Source of the DNA: Pectobacterium colocasium
Lineage (GTDB): Bacteria; Pseudomonadota; Gammaproteobacteria; Enterobacterales; Enterobacteriaceae
NCBI RefSeq assembly: GCF_020181655.1
Contig: NZ_CP084032.1
Coordinates: forward strand, 2,294,001-2,358,000
DNA: 64,000 nt
Reading direction: 5' to 3'
Shown: piece after piece, positions 62,755 to 64,000 of the stretch
How positions within the stretch are numbered: position 1 is the first letter of the stretch
Layout of the letters: the number at the start of each line of letters is the position of its first letter
Position numbers and translations under genes: made by a program
The notes under the pieces: model-generated
The model's input: the letters and a program-made list of their open reading frames with translations, nothing else
What the model was told of the DNA's origin: nothing
The model's database searches: none

Positions 62755-64000
62755 AGCAACTACCTCAATGCGGCGAAAGGACGCGAAACCGGGACGGGCA
62801 ACAGTTGGTCAGAAACCACGGTGGATGCGGGTAACCACGTCACGCTGAAAAGCGAGCGCGACACGCGGCTGACTGGCGCGCAGGTAAACGGCGAGCGCAT
62901 TGATGTCGATGCCGGACGCAATCTGCTGCTGCAAAGTCAGCAGGACAGCGAGCGTTATGATTCCAGACAGGTGAGCGGCTCGGCGGGCGGCAGCTTTACC
63001 TGGGGCGGCGGAGGTGGCAGCGGCTATATCAGCCTCAGCAAAGACAGGATGCACAGCAATTATGACAGCGTGCAGCAGCAGACCGGGCTCTTTGCGGGTA
63101 AAGACGGCTTTGGTATACAGACCGGTGAACATACCCAGCTTGACGCTGCGGTCATTGGCTCTACTGCCAGCGCCGAGAAAAACCGGCTGGACACGGGGAC
63201 GCTGGGCTGGAGCGGGCTCAGCAACAAAGCCGAATTCAAGGTGGAGCACAGTGGTATCGGCCTCAGTGCCAGTCCCTCGATGAGCGGCAGCCTGCTCTCG
63301 ACGCTGGCGATGAACGTGCCGTCGGCGCTGATGTCGCTGGGGAGCCGCGGCAATGCGTCCAGCACCACCTATGCGGCAGTGAGCGACGGCACGTTGTTGT
63401 TGCGGGATACGGCGAAGCAGGTGCAGGATATCACTACGCTGAGCCGTGACGTTGAGCACGCGAACAACGCGCTCAGCCCGATCTTTAACAAAGAGAAAGA
63501 GCAGAAACGCCTGAAACAGGCGCAGCTGATTGGTGAGATTGGCGCGCAGGTGATGGATATCGTGCGCACGGAAGGCGAGCTGAAAGCGCAGAAAGCCGCG
63601 GAAGCTAAAGGCGATGCCACTGTCAAACGCCCGCAGGACGGTGATTCGGCGCAGGAATGGGAAGTCTATAAAAAGGCGCTGACGGAATCGCCGACCTACA
63701 AAGCCGAGATGCAGAAATACGGCACGGGCAGCGACTTCCAGCGCGCGGCACAGGCGGCGACGGCGGCGATTCAGGCGCTGGCGGGCGGGGACATCCAGAA
63801 AGCGATTGCCAGCGGGGCGTCACCGTATCTGGCACAGCTGGTGAAGGACGTCACGCTACCGAAGGATGAAAGCAAAATCACGGCGTCGGATATCGCGGCG
63901 AACGCGATGGCGCATGCGGTGGTGGGGGCGGTGGTCGCGCAACTGTCGGGTCAGGATGCGGCGGCGGGGGCCATCGGTGCCTCCAGCGGTGAACTGGCTG
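62737..64000 (+). CDS. Orphan cdiA-CT module 7, cut by window end
   Basis: The frame begins MMLLSHSNYLNAAKGRETGT, as in modules 3-5, and stays open for about 421 codons to the window edge, inside the constant region (IGASSGELA), before VENN. Its variants follow the parent cdiA (GIGLSASPSMSGSLL), unlike modules 3 and 4. The toxin and immunity genes must lie beyond the window. Confidence 0.85.
   Translation, partial: MMLLSHSNYLNAAKGRETGTGNSWSETTVDAGNHVTLKSERDTRLTGAQVNGERIDVDAGRNLLLQSQQDSERYDSRQVSGSAGGSFTWGGGGGSGYISLSKDRMHSNYDSVQQQTGLFAGKDGFGIQTGEHTQLDAAVIGSTASAEKNRLDTGTLGWSGLSNKAEFKVEHSGIGLSASPSMSGSLLSTLAMNVPSALMSLGSRGNASSTTYAAVSDGTLLLRDTAKQVQDITTLSRDVEHANNALSPIFNKEKEQKRLKQAQLIGEIGAQVMDIVRTEGELKAQKAAEAKGDATVKRPQDGDSAQEWEVYKKALTESPTYKAEMQKYGTGSDFQRAAQAATAAIQALAGGDIQKAIASGASPYLAQLVKDVTLPKDESKITASDIAANAMAHAVVGAVVAQLSGQDAAAGAIGASSGELA

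Noticed and set aside
46810..64000. Recurrent minus-strand frames in the constant regions, for example a cysteine- and serine-rich 85-codon frame in each module
   Set aside because: They recur only because the constant cdiA region recurs. They show no start context and no independent conservation beyond the cdiA strand.

Overview
The window looks like a chromosomal segment of a soft-rot enterobacterium, most likely Pectobacterium (Dickeya is the alternative). It carries an oligogalacturonide uptake and breakdown cluster (paeX, kdgM, togBANM, pelW, kduD, kdgF) with KdgR-type operators. This is embedded in a backbone whose order matches E. coli (tcyP-ydjM ... hxpB-yniB-yniA; yobF-cspC, rlmA, mntP, yobD, manZYX, yoaE). 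That order is recalled knowledge, not the result of a search.

Layout. 1-2.9 kb: the end of tcyP, an intergenic palindromic repeat apparently interrupted by an IS110-family element, and LexA-controlled ydjM. 3.0-13.2 kb: pectin catabolism. PaeX deacetylates pectin oligomers, KdgM and TogMNAB import them, PelW shortens them in the cytoplasm, and KdgF and KduD act on the monomer products. kduI, which acts between KdgF and KduD, survives only as a decayed 3' fragment. 13.2-28.2 kb: housekeeping genes, including hxpB, yniB, yniA, a Fur-box-controlled yfeABCD Mn/Fe importer, yobF-cspC, rlmA, mntP behind a yybP-ykoY manganese riboswitch, yobD, the mannose PTS manXYZ (with a four-copy 20-bp repeat between manX and manY), and yoaE.

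28.5-64 kb: a contact-dependent inhibition (CDI) locus. The TpsB transporter gene (hecB/cdiB type) is a short remnant with an in-frame stop. It is followed by one huge cdiA (about 5824 codons) and an immunity gene. Downstream lie at least seven orphan modules. Each is made of a SymE-family gene or its remnant on the minus strand, a 5'-truncated cdiA copy on the plus strand that is nearly identical to the parent up to the VENN motif, a unique A+T-richer toxin end, and a unique immunity gene, closed by a C+G-rich hairpin terminator. The last module runs off the window.

The toxin ends differ completely. The parent end has TNT-like motifs; the orphans include a probable nuclease, a clear barnase with a barstar immunity gene, two unrecognised ends, a hydrophobic toxin with a membrane immunity protein, and a HAE/CxxC deaminase. 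Four modules share exactly the same symE-cdiA' junction, with the two start regions overlapping head to head. The three modules with damaged symE also have shortened cdiA' parts. The most interesting proposal is that symE, the junction, the cdiA' constant region and the terminator form one duplicating cassette that carries interchangeable toxin/immunity cargo.
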